Source: Thiohalobacter sp.
GTDB taxonomy: Bacteria > Pseudomonadota > Gammaproteobacteria > Thiohalobacterales > Thiohalobacteraceae
NCBI GenBank assembly: GCA_027030825.1
Contig: JALVEM010000245.1
Span: 1-10,364 of the forward strand
DNA: 10,364 nt
Direction: 5' to 3'
The notes beneath the pieces are model-generated. The model was not told the DNA's origin. It worked only from the letters and a program-made list of their open reading frames with translations, and searched no databases. The position numbers were made by a program, and so were the translations under genes. Below are positions 1-8,032 of the stretch, piece after piece. Position 1 is the first letter of the stretch, and each line of letters starts with the position of its first letter.

Positions 1-210
1 CGCAGTGCTGTCGGTCGCCATGGTAGCGCCGGTGTAGGTGATGTATTCGACCGGACGCCGGATGCGCAGGGACGAACCGATCTTCGCACCTTCCTGAGCG
101 AAAGAGTTGTCATACTGGCGGTTGATGGTGCCCACAAAGGACAGCTTTTGGTGCAGGATACGCAGGGCTTCCCGCGTAATCATGCTGGGGGTAAGCAGAG
201 TGTTTGCCAT
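1..210 (-). CDS. P22-type major capsid (coat) protein, N-terminal part
   Basis: Only the first 70 residues are present; the gene runs off the left edge and no stop is seen. The protein begins MANTLLTPSMITREALRILH and continues with a segment ending QYDNSFAQEGAKIGSSLRIR. This opening resembles coat proteins of P22-like phages, in which an N-terminal helix is followed by a loop carrying the 'G..I..S..IR.P' pattern. It would form the icosahedral head shell. The ATG at 210 has GAGGT about 8 nt upstream. It follows the scaffold-like gene by 21 nt, matching the portal-scaffold-coat order of P22-like heads. Family assignment is from residue pattern and gene order; the protein body is outside the window. 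Confidence 0.85.
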   Translation of the reverse strand, partial: MANTLLTPSMITREALRILHQKLSFVGTINRQYDNSFAQEGAKIGSSLRIRRPVEYITYTGATMATDSTA

Positions 211-231
211 TTTCGGTTACCTCGATAGAAG

Positions 232-1116
232 TCAGTTACTCAACTGCTCCCACCGCTTACGCATCCACTCGTCAATGTCGCTCACCTTATCAAGATCAGT
301 AGCAGGCTGCGCTGAGCCGCTAACCGTCTTGGGCGGCGGTGCCGTTTGTTGCGCTGCAGCGGGAGCTGCGCCACCTTTGCCACTGAACTTGGCTTCGATG
401 TACGCAATCCGCTTGACAGCTTCGACCGGAGGCACGCCCGCGAGATCGAATACCTCTTGCGGGTTGTTGGCGAGGTAATAGGCCACGTCAGCCATCTTGT
501 CCGACGACAGCACTGCCTCGAAAGCCGCAGGATTGACTTCCTGCAGGCTGGGCAGGCTGGGGTCCATCACCTTCTCTACGAAGTCAGGGTACTTTTCCTG
601 AGCAGCTTGCACCTTTTGGGCCAGTTCGGCCTGTTGGCGCAGCGCCTCTTGCTGTAGCCGTTGCTGTTCGATCTGCTGAAGCGCCACCTCTTGAGCCTTG
701 GCAGCGCGCGCGTCAGCCCACTCCTTCATCGCTGCGGTGTAGGCTTCCTCGTCATAACCGAACTGTTCCGGCGTCGGCATCGGCGGCAGCCCGTCCTCGG
801 GAATGTTGATCTTGGAGTCAGGCTGCACTTGGCGTTCCAACTCCGCGAGACGCTGCTCCAGGGCCTGTGCCCGACGCATCGCCTCGTATTTTTCCCGAGT
901 CAGGCGGTCGATCCGCTGCTGGAATCCACCCTTCGACTTCTTGCCTTTCTCTCCTTCGTCGTTACTGCCATCTGCCCCCTCAGCGGAGTGCTGCCCTTCA
1001 GACGGCTGTACTCCTTCTTCGGGGTGCTGAGTTTCGAGGTTGGCCGATCCCTCATCTGCCGGATTATCCGACACAATAGTTGCGGCCTCTGCAGGTTCAC
1101 CAACCTGTTGGTTCAT
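232..1116 (-). CDS. Phage head scaffolding-like protein
   Basis: A 294-residue, highly charged protein. The first ~70 residues are acidic and low in complexity (E, Q, G, S). A K-rich patch and a long predicted coiled coil rich in E, Q, A and R follow (about residues 65-170). It ends in a short basic helix, DIDEWMRKRWEQLSN. Acidic N-terminus, coiled-coil middle and basic C-terminal helix are the usual layout of scaffolding proteins, which bind coat protein through the C-terminal helix during procapsid assembly and then leave. The position between portal and coat supports this. The ATG at 1116 is chosen because GGAGG lies 8 nt upstream; a GTG at 1131 in the same frame would put that site inside the gene. 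Sequence similarity alone would not identify it; the call rests on composition and position. Confidence 0.75.
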   Translation of the reverse strand: MNQQVGEPAEAATIVSDNPADEGSANLETQHPEEGVQPSEGQHSAEGADGSNDEGEKGKKSKGGFQQRIDRLTREKYEAMRRAQALEQRLAELERQVQPDSKINIPEDGLPPMPTPEQFGYDEEAYTAAMKEWADARAAKAQEVALQQIEQQRLQQEALRQQAELAQKVQAAQEKYPDFVEKVMDPSLPSLQEVNPAAFEAVLSSDKMADVAYYLANNPQEVFDLAGVPPVEAVKRIAYIEAKFSGKGGAAPAAAQQTAPPPKTVSGSAQPATDLDKVSDIDEWMRKRWEQLSN

Positions 1117-1149
1117 AGCGTGGTCCTCCACGGATATACGCCCGACGAA

Positions 1150-3096
1150 TTAAGAGGCGTCGGTTTCCTCTACTTCCCGACCTTCTTCCTCACCTGCAGG
1201 CATTTCAGGAATGTCAAGATCAGGTGTCTGCTGATATTTTAGCTCCATTTCAGCGATTTTTGCTACAAAGTCTTGATACTGCTCCAAATATTTACGTTCG
1301 ATCTCCCGCTCCTTGAGCAACAGCTCTTTTTCTTTGTCTGCCAGTTTGGTTTGCGCAACATTCAGCGCCGTCTGCAACTGCTGTACAACCTCCGTCAATT
1401 GCTGTACCTGTTGCTGATTCTGCTGGATAATGGCTGCGATTTGCGGATTCTCACCTTGCAACACTTCCGGCGGCACAACAGCTCTGAACCGCTTGGCCAG
1501 CTCCTCGGATTCCGGTAGATCAAGATTGCGCGCGATAATGTCGCCCACAAGCTCGCCAGCATCCGGACGAATCTTCAAGAACTCAAGTAGCGTTTCTACT
1601 GTTTCCTCACGTTGGGTCGTATAGCTCGGCCCAACATCCACCACGACGTTGTAACGCCCAACATCCGGTTCATAGACAACAGGCTTGCCGGTTTCGTCAG
1701 TAGTTTGCTGGCCAATCGGCACCGTTTGCTCCTGGCCGTCAATACCAAGAATCTTGACTATACGCCCACTGCGATAAATCTGTGGGATCAACTCCACCAG
1801 CACACGACCGCTATACCGCATGGCCTTGGCCAAGTTATCCATGTAGTGGAAGTTGGAAATATCCGACTCTACTTTGCGCCGACTGATGGCCAGCCCACTG
1901 ATCTCGTTGCTGGGTGCACCCAAGGCCGCATCATGTATGCCGGTTATGGACTTCAGCTCCTCGCTGGCCGCCTCCGCTTCAGCGATAAGGCCAGGGCTAG
2001 CATCCGGCCCCGGCTGCCGTTGCGGCATGACGTTGCCGTCATACTCCAAATATGGATAGTTCTTTACGTTGGCATACTTCCATTTAGGGTCGCTGAAAGC
2101 ACCACGCGGGCCGATAAACGGGGCGCGAGGCGCCAACGCAACACGCTCCGCAGAAGCCGAACGCATGTAGTTGTATTGCCGCTGGCTGTCGATCAAATCA
2201 TGCACCATACCCTTGTACAGCGACCGCCCTTCCTTGAGTTCTTCAACGCCAACCACACGGATAATCGGGATGTGTTGTCCAGGCCAAACAGTCTCATCCA
2301 ATACCTCTTGTGCCGTTAGCAGATATTGGCGCACAACGCGGCGGCTCATTTTCCGTGTCTGCACCGCTTCGTCGAACGCACCAAACAGAACCCGCCCATC
2401 CGGCATTAGCGAAAGGTCAACCTGCTCCTCCTCTACGGTCCAATACTCGGCCACACGCACGGCATCCTTCCTGTACCAATTACGACCAGGGGAGCCATCA
2501 CCGCCTTGCCATTCGGCCTCGGCGTTAGGGTAGCGCGTCTCGAACTGGTTTTTAGGTATCCAAGTCTCTACCAGGGCGAAGCGCATGTCAGAAGCATCTT
2601 GCTCTTCTGCATACGGGTCGATATAGACAGAAAACGGATCACGTATGCGTTTGATGCGGACAACCTGATCGAACGTCTGCCCTTCGTCGTATTCAGTGAT
2701 AATCCGCCAATAGCCGATGCCGATCTTCACGGCGCATTCTGCAGCCCAATCGTAGGCCGACTCCGCGTTACTATCCTGCTCGATGGCACGGATCATGCCA
2801 GTGAGCATATTGGCTGTCCGTGGATCGGCTTGCGAATCAACTGCCTTGACCTTGATGCCGGGGCGCATCTGGCGAATATCGTTCACTACTTGCCGTACGT
2901 ATGCAGGTAGCTTATTGATGACAAGTGCAGGTCGGCAGTCCAGTTGTCGCTGCTTCAAGATAGATGCCGGCCATTGGTCGCCCGTGTAAAAATCAAGGTC
3001 GTCCTGCATCTGGCGGCGCTGCTCGTTGGTCGCTTCTTCTACCAATTTCATCCGCCAGACTGCTTGTTCAATCACCTTCATATCTTGCTTGTTCAT
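1150..3096 (-). CDS. P22-type portal protein
   Basis: A 648-residue protein that would form the dodecameric ring at the head vertex, acting as the DNA channel, packaging motor dock and tail attachment site. The N-terminal region has FYTGDQWP (residues 36-43), then a P-A-L-V-I-N-K-L pattern near 56-63 and DPFSVYIDP at 153-161, as in P22-like portals. Later segments (PFIGPRGAF, an ISGLAIS-type motif, and a YNVVVDVGPSY motif) also fit that family. From about residue 550 to 622 there is a Q- and E-rich coiled coil, then an acidic tail; this matches the C-terminal barrel/helical extension of P22-type portals. Its ATG overlaps the terminase stop as ATGA, with GGGTGG about 7 nt upstream, which points to coupled translation. 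A GTG at 3105 is possible but less likely. Confidence 0.92.
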   Translation of the reverse strand: MNKQDMKVIEQAVWRMKLVEEATNEQRRQMQDDLDFYTGDQWPASILKQRQLDCRPALVINKLPAYVRQVVNDIRQMRPGIKVKAVDSQADPRTANMLTGMIRAIEQDSNAESAYDWAAECAVKIGIGYWRIITEYDEGQTFDQVVRIKRIRDPFSVYIDPYAEEQDASDMRFALVETWIPKNQFETRYPNAEAEWQGGDGSPGRNWYRKDAVRVAEYWTVEEEQVDLSLMPDGRVLFGAFDEAVQTRKMSRRVVRQYLLTAQEVLDETVWPGQHIPIIRVVGVEELKEGRSLYKGMVHDLIDSQRQYNYMRSASAERVALAPRAPFIGPRGAFSDPKWKYANVKNYPYLEYDGNVMPQRQPGPDASPGLIAEAEAASEELKSITGIHDAALGAPSNEISGLAISRRKVESDISNFHYMDNLAKAMRYSGRVLVELIPQIYRSGRIVKILGIDGQEQTVPIGQQTTDETGKPVVYEPDVGRYNVVVDVGPSYTTQREETVETLLEFLKIRPDAGELVGDIIARNLDLPESEELAKRFRAVVPPEVLQGENPQIAAIIQQNQQQVQQLTEVVQQLQTALNVAQTKLADKEKELLLKEREIERKYLEQYQDFVAKIAEMELKYQQTPDLDIPEMPAGEEEGREVEETDAS

Positions 3097-4424
3097 AGCA
3101 TCCACCCGCCCGCGTCTATCTGCGGCATCACATACACTTCAGCATCCTTCAGCTCCTGTGGGTTCGCCGGCGCCCTCGTAATGGCACCATACCTGAATGC
3201 ATCTGCCGCATGACTTGTCCAATCATGTAGCGGCGTTTTGCGAAACACCCGCAGCTTTTCATCATAACTTGTTCTGTATTGCCGAAGCGCATCTAACCCT
3301 TTCTGAGTCTTTTCCCTGTCAAAATAGCACCTAGGCAACAGTTGGCGTACCGCGTTGATGCCGTCGATAACCTGCATGCGCGGCGCTACGTCGAATCTAA
3401 TACCAAGAGACAGCGCTACTTCTTTACGCGACTTGCCAGAACCCAGCTCGCGTACCTCAATGTCATGCGGCGCCACATGCTGGCCGTACACGTATCCTTT
3501 CTCCTGCAATACCTTCACATAGTGCTCTAGGCCTACGCCATGGTTCTCATAGTAGTCAATGACGCGCGTCTCGAAAGGTCCATGCTGTACGAACCATATC
3601 GCTGTACTATCCGCCATACCTAGGTCCCACCATGTATGGACTTGCATGGCGCTATCGTATGGCACGTCTGTGATCCGCCCCTTCTCCTCCAGTTCGTCGA
3701 TAATACTGGCGTAGTAGGCGCCTAGCACACCGCCTTCAAACGAACATAGGTACTCCTGCTTGAACAGCATTTCGCCGATGTCCGGCGTGTAGATGCTTTG
3801 GTACTCCGCCAGGGCAGCCTGGAGTTGGTCTTCAGTGAAAACGCCTGTATCGCGGGCACTGAGCCGTTCTGCATACCAGCCATCATGCCCTAACGCAAAC
3901 TGATAGGTGTCCCATCCATGGTTCCTGCCGCGAGGGGTATAGATGAACAGTGCCCATCCTTCGTTCTCGTCCAGGATCGGACGCAAATAGCCCCAGGCTG
4001 CAGGGTCAGCGATGGCCCATTCTGAAAGCACAACGCCGGCGGGCGGCGAGCCTACCAGCGAGTTGTAGTTGTCCGAACCGACGACGTGCCACATGGAACC
4101 ATTTTTCAGCTCTATGGTCATCGTCTGATTGTCGGTACGTTTCCGAAGCGCTGGCGGAAACGCCTCGTCTATACGACGCACGCCAGTATGCGGGTTCACT
4201 GCCTCCCATACGGCTTTCCTACCCTGAGCGTATTGGGGGAGCATGTGCCAATAGGTCGCCGGTCGTAGATGAGCAGCGACCGCGGTCCAGTGAAGCGCCA
4301 GATCATCCTTCCCAGCGCGTCGATGCCATACAGCAACCCCTCGCTTCCCGCCGTTCGCCAGATAGCGCCAGAGCGGGAGCTGGTACTTGCGTGGGCGCCA
4401 ACCATTGGGGAGGTCGACCTTCAC
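3093..4424 (-). CDS. Terminase large subunit (packaging ATPase/nuclease)
   Basis: The motor that threads DNA into the procapsid and cuts the concatemer; 443 residues from the chosen start. The ATPase half has an arginine-rich Walker A variant, WHRRAGKD (33-40), and a Walker B-like strand GVVLSEW (130-136) with Glu135 as likely catalytic residue. Motif III-like YTPRGRNHG follows at 162-170. The nuclease half shows acidic residues expected of the RNase H-like fold: WWDLG (Asp267), HD (Asp321) and AADAFRYG (Asp408). The start is taken as the GTG at 4424: its GTGA overlaps the stop of the preceding 50-aa gene, and related terminases as I remember them begin with a similar KV.LPNGW segment. A longer GTG start at 4493 would add 23 Gly/Glu/Gln-rich residues that are a frame shadow of the upstream gene. 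The stop overlaps the portal start. Confidence 0.93.
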   Translation of the reverse strand: MKVDLPNGWRPRKYQLPLWRYLANGGKRGVAVWHRRAGKDDLALHWTAVAAHLRPATYWHMLPQYAQGRKAVWEAVNPHTGVRRIDEAFPPALRKRTDNQTMTIELKNGSMWHVVGSDNYNSLVGSPPAGVVLSEWAIADPAAWGYLRPILDENEGWALFIYTPRGRNHGWDTYQFALGHDGWYAERLSARDTGVFTEDQLQAALAEYQSIYTPDIGEMLFKQEYLCSFEGGVLGAYYASIIDELEEKGRITDVPYDSAMQVHTWWDLGMADSTAIWFVQHGPFETRVIDYYENHGVGLEHYVKVLQEKGYVYGQHVAPHDIEVRELGSGKSRKEVALSLGIRFDVAPRMQVIDGINAVRQLLPRCYFDREKTQKGLDALRQYRTSYDEKLRVFRKTPLHDWTSHAADAFRYGAITRAPANPQELKDAEVYVMPQIDAGGWML

Positions 4425-4573
4425 CGCTTGCGTTTCCTGGTACGGGCCTTGTCCGCCTTCATGAACTCCTTGGCCACCTTCTTCGGCGGGCACTTGCCTT
4501 TAGCCTTGGCGCGGCCTTTGGAGCTGGCGCACATGGCCATGAAGTTATGCTGTTTGCGAGTCTTACTGGGCAT
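4421..4573 (-). CDS. Small basic phage protein next to terminase
   Basis: A 50-residue gene starting MPSKTRKQHNFMAM, followed by a lysine/arginine-rich stretch and the segment KEFMKADKAR near the C-terminus, ending RTRKRKR. The opening (MPSK..KQ..FM) and the closing (V.KEFM.ADK) match a family of tiny basic proteins common next to packaging genes in podoviruses; their function is not known to me. It starts 9 nt after the tailspike stop, with no good Shine-Dalgarno, so translation may depend on coupling to the upstream gene. Its TGA overlaps the GTG of the large terminase by 3 nt. The strong positive charge suggests nucleic acid contact, which is inference. The small terminase candidate lies elsewhere, so this is not the obvious small terminase subunit. 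Confidence 0.72.
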   Translation of the reverse strand: MPSKTRKQHNFMAMCASSKGRAKAKGKCPPKKVAKEFMKADKARTRKRKR

Positions 4574-4582
4574 ACGGTTGAT

Positions 4583-7006
4583 CTACAAGTTTGTTGGGTG
4601 GAATTTGTGTCGCTTGCTTTGAATTGCGCCAACGCTGGGCCCCCAATCGCAGAACGGCTCTCCGTCTGCGCCGACGGGATTCGGATCAGTCCCCCACCAC
4701 TTTACGCCGCCATTGATGGCCTCCTGCGCGGTCGGGGTGAAATCGCCGTTGCCAGGGTCAGATAGTTGTGGGTCGATATTCTGATCAGTCGCATCCGGCG
4801 TTACGCCGTATGTCGTGCCGTAGTAAATGTTCCCCTCGACTGCGGGCGTTGCATTGGGCACGATCGCCTTACCTGATTGCCCGACGAAGATGCTGTTGCG
4901 TACAGCGGCGGACCCACTGACGTTGACAATGCCATTGGTTCCTCCGACCAGCGTCCCGTGCACAAACTCACTGTTTGCTCCAGCGAGCTTATACGGCGCG
5001 CCTATGGTCGGGTTGTTCGCTACACACCCGATCAGACGCCCAGACGCGGACGACATCAGCACCTGTTGACTGTGCTGTTTCAGACCCCTGGCAACGGCGC
5101 CCGTCGCTTTGAATACAGCGCCGCCCAGCGTCATTCTCGGATTGGCTTCCGTCTGCATCACTACGTTGTCAATATCAACTGTTACAGCGTAGTTAGCCTT
5201 GGCGCCAAAGCGCATCTGCGTCGGCGTTTTCCCGTTTGCCTCGTCGTTCGTCCTAACGCCGATCATGTCGAGCGCCAGCACGTTATCGAGCCACACGGTG
5301 ACACGCCCGCGTCCACCGTCAAGCACTTTGAGCCGCATCCGCACCTCGACATAGGTCCCTGCCGAAATCGTCTTTGCTCCACCGCTTGGCGATGCAGCAG
5401 ATAGGTATCCGTGCGCCTTGTTGACCGTATCGTAGTAGTAATATTCGAGACGGCCGCCAGCACGGACCCTCAACTCGCAGTTCGATTGCCCGCCAGTAAA
5501 CATCAGAGACAAATAATCGCCGCCGGTAGGAAGTGCGCTGATATAAAAATCTGCCTCTCCCCAATATTCTTTTCCGTCAGGCGATACCATATCGTTTCTG
5601 ATGTACGCACCACTCGTCCCACTTGGGCAGACAATGCGCATACACTTGGTGCCTGTCTTTGGGTTCGTCGTGGACGCGGTGTCGATAGTCCCACTGCCAA
5701 TAGTACCCGTGGTCCACGGCGCGGACAGACCGGACTCGAAATCCGCCGTCACCCGATCGGTTGCGGATTCCGCTGCGCCCGTGAACCCGTATTTACCCTG
5801 GCCGTCGATCTCCACGACCGACTGAAACCACGCGGCTTCGCCCCAATCAGATTCCATGATGAGCGGGGCCACTACAGCGAGGTCCGGGCTGTCGAGCAGC
5901 TCCTTCATCGGAGCCGAATATCCGTCACCAAGATCGCTCCCATTCACCGCATCAACACGGAATCCACGGAATGAGGCGGGTAGCACTTTGTAGGCATAAC
6001 AGGCATAGGGTTTGATCCCACTATCTGACGCCGCAGAAAACCGAATGCCGGGATCGGAATACACCCCGTGCTTCTTTGCGCGATCCGTGAAATAGGTCCG
6101 ACCTCGCGCGAACACGCCATCAGTACCAGGTTGTCCGTCGAGCAGCACCTGCCAGTTGAATCCGCCATCATCGGACGCCACGACACGGTAAAAGTCTCCC
6201 TCCTGATAGGCAACCCATACCAGACCACTATCGTCATCGTATTCTCCGTGCCATACAAAACCGTTGTTTGCCGGTACGGAGGTATTGATGTCCGGGTGAT
6301 ACACCGACACGACAGGGCCGCCCAACGTCTCAGCGAAATAGAGATCGCGGTCGGACGAATGATCCGAGCAGATCACGAGTCCATGTCGCATTGGGATGAC
6401 GAGGGTGACCTGATCCAGCACGTTCCAGATAGACCAGGTATTACCGCCATCGGTCGAATACTGCATGTATTGGCCAGTCGAGTCGCCACCCGTGACAATG
6501 AGCGCATCCCGATAGTGATCGTAGATCACGGCGTGAGAATGCCGCGCATACGTCATCGCCAGATTCGCGGTGATGTCGGACCAGGACGCGCCACCATCCA
6601 TCGATTTCAGCAGCTGGCCGCCATCCGCTGATCCCGTCGGGGCGGTGTCGTAGCTGGCCATGAACAGCACACCATCGGCGTCCTCCGCTATCGCGTGCGT
6701 GGTAGCAGTAGATGCCGGGAACGTATAGCAGACGGAGAATGCCTTACCCCCGTCAATGGATCGATAGACCTTGTTGGAGCCGGTGAACGAGGCGAAGATG
6801 TTGCCATGAGACGTAATGCAGATCATCTCTCCTGACCCCGGGGCAAGCCCGGTATAGGTTTCCGTCCACCCTTGCCCGTCGAAATAATTGATCTGCCCAC
6901 TACGCCCGAGCGTGACGGCCTTGTCGTCGAATGCAATTCCGCACGCATCCTGGTGTAGATTCGCCCCGCCTACGACGCCCTTGTCGGTTCGCAGAATCTG
7001 CGCCAC
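4583..7006 (-). CDS. Tailspike-like protein: Asp-box propeller plus beta-helix
   Basis: An 807-residue protein, probably the receptor-binding or polysaccharide-degrading tailspike. Residues ~1-340 carry four Asp-box (BNR) motifs: SIDGGKAF (83-90), SMDGGASW (135-142), STDGGNTW (184-191) and SDDGGFNW (278-285), the signature of sialidase-like beta-propellers. A right-handed beta-helix of pectate-lyase type seems to open at VDAVNGSDLGDGYSAP (351-366). It is interrupted by a jelly-roll/concanavalin-like segment (~420-620; DFESGL..., VTVWLDNVLALD, VDIDNVVM). It then resumes with IDPQLSDPGNGDFTP (744-758), typical of the last coils of such helices. I see no clear active site, so sugar target and catalysis are unknown. 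The start is GTG at 7006, directly after the preceding TAA, with AGGGGG upstream. There is no obvious separate head-binding domain; the first ~30 residues or the 117-aa neighbour may serve for attachment. Confidence 0.85.
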   Translation of the reverse strand: MAQILRTDKGVVGGANLHQDACGIAFDDKAVTLGRSGQINYFDGQGWTETYTGLAPGSGEMICITSHGNIFASFTGSNKVYRSIDGGKAFSVCYTFPASTATTHAIAEDADGVLFMASYDTAPTGSADGGQLLKSMDGGASWSDITANLAMTYARHSHAVIYDHYRDALIVTGGDSTGQYMQYSTDGGNTWSIWNVLDQVTLVIPMRHGLVICSDHSSDRDLYFAETLGGPVVSVYHPDINTSVPANNGFVWHGEYDDDSGLVWVAYQEGDFYRVVASDDGGFNWQVLLDGQPGTDGVFARGRTYFTDRAKKHGVYSDPGIRFSAASDSGIKPYACYAYKVLPASFRGFRVDAVNGSDLGDGYSAPMKELLDSPDLAVVAPLIMESDWGEAAWFQSVVEIDGQGKYGFTGAAESATDRVTADFESGLSAPWTTGTIGSGTIDTASTTNPKTGTKCMRIVCPSGTSGAYIRNDMVSPDGKEYWGEADFYISALPTGGDYLSLMFTGGQSNCELRVRAGGRLEYYYYDTVNKAHGYLSAASPSGGAKTISAGTYVEVRMRLKVLDGGRGRVTVWLDNVLALDMIGVRTNDEANGKTPTQMRFGAKANYAVTVDIDNVVMQTEANPRMTLGGAVFKATGAVARGLKQHSQQVLMSSASGRLIGCVANNPTIGAPYKLAGANSEFVHGTLVGGTNGIVNVSGSAAVRNSIFVGQSGKAIVPNATPAVEGNIYYGTTYGVTPDATDQNIDPQLSDPGNGDFTPTAQEAINGGVKWWGTDPNPVGADGEPFCDWGPSVGAIQSKRHKFHPTNL

Positions 7007-7007
7007 A

Positions 7008-7361
7008 TTACACCCCCTGCACGATGTTCAGCAGAACGGTTGCCGTGTCACCCACATACGCAAGATGCGTCGCGCCATCTGGGATGCCGAGCGTGGTTTC
7101 CTCGCCGGCAGACACAACAATCCCATCCGCAGTATTCGCCTCGGCAGCCGACGCAGATTCCCCGAACGCCACCATGGCGAAATTCGTCGAATCGAGATTC
7201 TTGATGCGGACCTTTCCGGCTCCCGTCGCAATCGGCAGCGATTGCCCAGAGACATTCGTGGTTGCAGATTTGTTGCCGGAATAAGCCGACGGAGTGAAAG
7301 TAGATGCTTTCCCACCGACACCTAAAATTTTTCCTGCCCTTACTAAGCTCCCAATACTCAT
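7008..7361 (-). CDS. Small beta-rich phage structural protein
   Basis: A 117-residue protein with no signal peptide or membrane segment. It is rich in G, S, T, A and V and looks all-beta: alternating polar/hydrophobic strands such as KVRIKNLDSTNFAMVAFG (50-67) and THLAYVGDTATVLLNIVQG near the C-terminus. Proteins of this size and composition next to tail fibre or spike genes are usually virion components (adaptor, decoration or stabilising proteins). I do not recognise a named family. Its ATG overlaps the stop of the 99-aa gene (ATGA) with AGGGG about 8 nt upstream, and its TAA is one base from the tailspike GTG, so the two are probably translated together. An adaptor role for the spike is inference from position only. 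Confidence 0.75.
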   Translation of the reverse strand: MSIGSLVRAGKILGVGGKASTFTPSAYSGNKSATTNVSGQSLPIATGAGKVRIKNLDSTNFAMVAFGESASAAEANTADGIVVSAGEETTLGIPDGATHLAYVGDTATVLLNIVQGV

Positions 7362-7657
7362 TTCTCTACCCCTCTATCACCCGAACGCTGGTCAATATGC
7401 TGGCTCACAATCTTCGCCACATGGTCAGTAATGGCGTTGTATCCGAACGCTAGGGCCAGCGCCAGCACCGTGCCGATCAACGTCCGCCTTACGATATTCC
7501 CGTTTTGCTTAGACCGCTCATACTCCCGTCGCAGATGCGCCCAATGGTCCGGCGTCAAACCGAACTCCTGATGGTACGCCTTGATCCCTTCTCGCACGCT
7601 CTCGCGTACAAGCAGCCTTAATACTTCTTCGTCATTCACTTGTATGCTCTCGCTCAC
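7358..7657 (-). CDS. Single-TM phage membrane protein, 99 aa
   Basis: The GTG at 7657, ten bases after the stop of the preceding gene, gives 99 residues. The reading frame continues upstream to 7843 but would there overlap the 76-aa gene, so the shorter form is preferred. Residues 8-50 form a charged, probably helical domain (NDEEVLRLLVRESVREGIKA and onward). One hydrophobic helix follows at about 57-76 (RRTLIGTVLALALAFGYNA), then a short polar tail. The upstream Shine-Dalgarno is weak. It could be an accessory lysis protein (antiholin- or spanin-like) or a virion membrane-contact protein, but there is no lipobox and no recognised family. The stop overlaps the next gene as ATGA. Confidence 0.7.
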   Translation of the reverse strand: MSESIQVNDEEVLRLLVRESVREGIKAYHQEFGLTPDHWAHLRREYERSKQNGNIVRRTLIGTVLALALAFGYNAITDHVAKIVSQHIDQRSGDRGVEK

Positions 7658-7667
7658 AACGGCAAGC

Positions 7668-7898
7668 TCACAGATACGGCAGACTTGTGCGGTCAGTCCA
7701 CTTATGGATGAATGACGGAGCACCATTCGCCCATAGCGTATTACCACTGCTATCGATACGCTGAATCCGCCATACCGGGTCGCCCTCAGCGGCGCCGGGT
7801 GCGGCCTCACCCACGTAGGTGTACCCACTGGCGGACTCTGCACGCACAGACAGCGGTGGCTCTGACAGGGTATTGGGGTTAATATACGGTGCAGTCAT
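7668..7898 (-). CDS. Small conserved-type phage protein, 76 aa
   Basis: A 76-residue soluble protein. It has a central segment typical of short beta-rich phage proteins found near tail and lysis genes: GYTYVGEAAPGAAEGDPVWR followed by IQRIDSSGNTLWANG and a closing aromatic/basic W-T-D-R-T-S-L-P-Y-L tail. I recall similar 'YVG.A.PG....W.I.R.D' proteins in other podo- and siphoviruses, where the function is not assigned. The ATG at 7898 has GAGGA about 6 nt upstream, and that site overlaps the TGA of the preceding 38-aa gene. The product is probably a minor structural protein; this is inference. Confidence 0.78.
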   Translation of the reverse strand: MTAPYINPNTLSEPPLSVRAESASGYTYVGEAAPGAAEGDPVWRIQRIDSSGNTLWANGAPSFIHKWTDRTSLPYL

Positions 7899-7905
7899 GT
7901 CGTCC

Positions 7906-8022
7906 TCACTTCTGGCGTTTGCGCCAGTACCACACGCCGGCTGCTACGGCGATTGCCAGCAGCACCCACGCAACGAAACTGCCAGGGTCGCCGGTTACCT
8001 GGATGTCGGTCAGTTCATTCAT
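7906..8022 (-). CDS. 38-aa single-TM protein of the lysis cassette
   Basis: A very short gene: MNELTDIQVTGDPGSF, then one hydrophobic helix (about residues 16-33, containing VAWVLLAIAVAAGVWYW) and a basic end RKRQK. It has the strongest ribosome-binding site of the window, AAGGAGG, 5 nt before the ATG and overlapping the TAA of the holin gene. The positive-inside rule predicts N-terminus out, C-terminus in the cytoplasm. Position directly after the holin suggests an antiholin, pinholin-like or holin-modulating peptide, but no family is recognised. A second ATG four bases downstream (8018) is in another frame and hits a stop at once. Confidence comes from the start signal, the membrane helix and the exact fit between neighbours. 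Confidence 0.75.
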   Translation of the reverse strand: MNELTDIQVTGDPGSFVAWVLLAIAVAAGVWYWRKRQK

Positions 8023-8032
8023 GCCGTCCTCC

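Noticed and set aside
661..1242. Long plus-strand ORF opposite scaffold and portal
   Set aside because: Antisense shadow of two well-supported genes with Leu/Phe/Arg bias and no start signal; the same holds for all other plus-strand ORFs between 107 and 9284.
4425..4493. N-terminal extension of the terminase from the GTG at 4493
   Set aside because: The extra residues are a Gly/Gln/Glu-rich frame shadow of the 50-aa gene, and the GTG at 4424 overlaps that gene's stop and fits the usual family N-terminus.
4583..7006. Diversity-generating retroelement acting on the spike
   Set aside because: No reverse transcriptase, no template repeat and no variable-repeat copy are visible in the window.
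7658..7843. Longer form of the 99-aa membrane protein
   Set aside because: It would overlap the 76-aa gene over most of its length, and the added residues look like a frame shadow.
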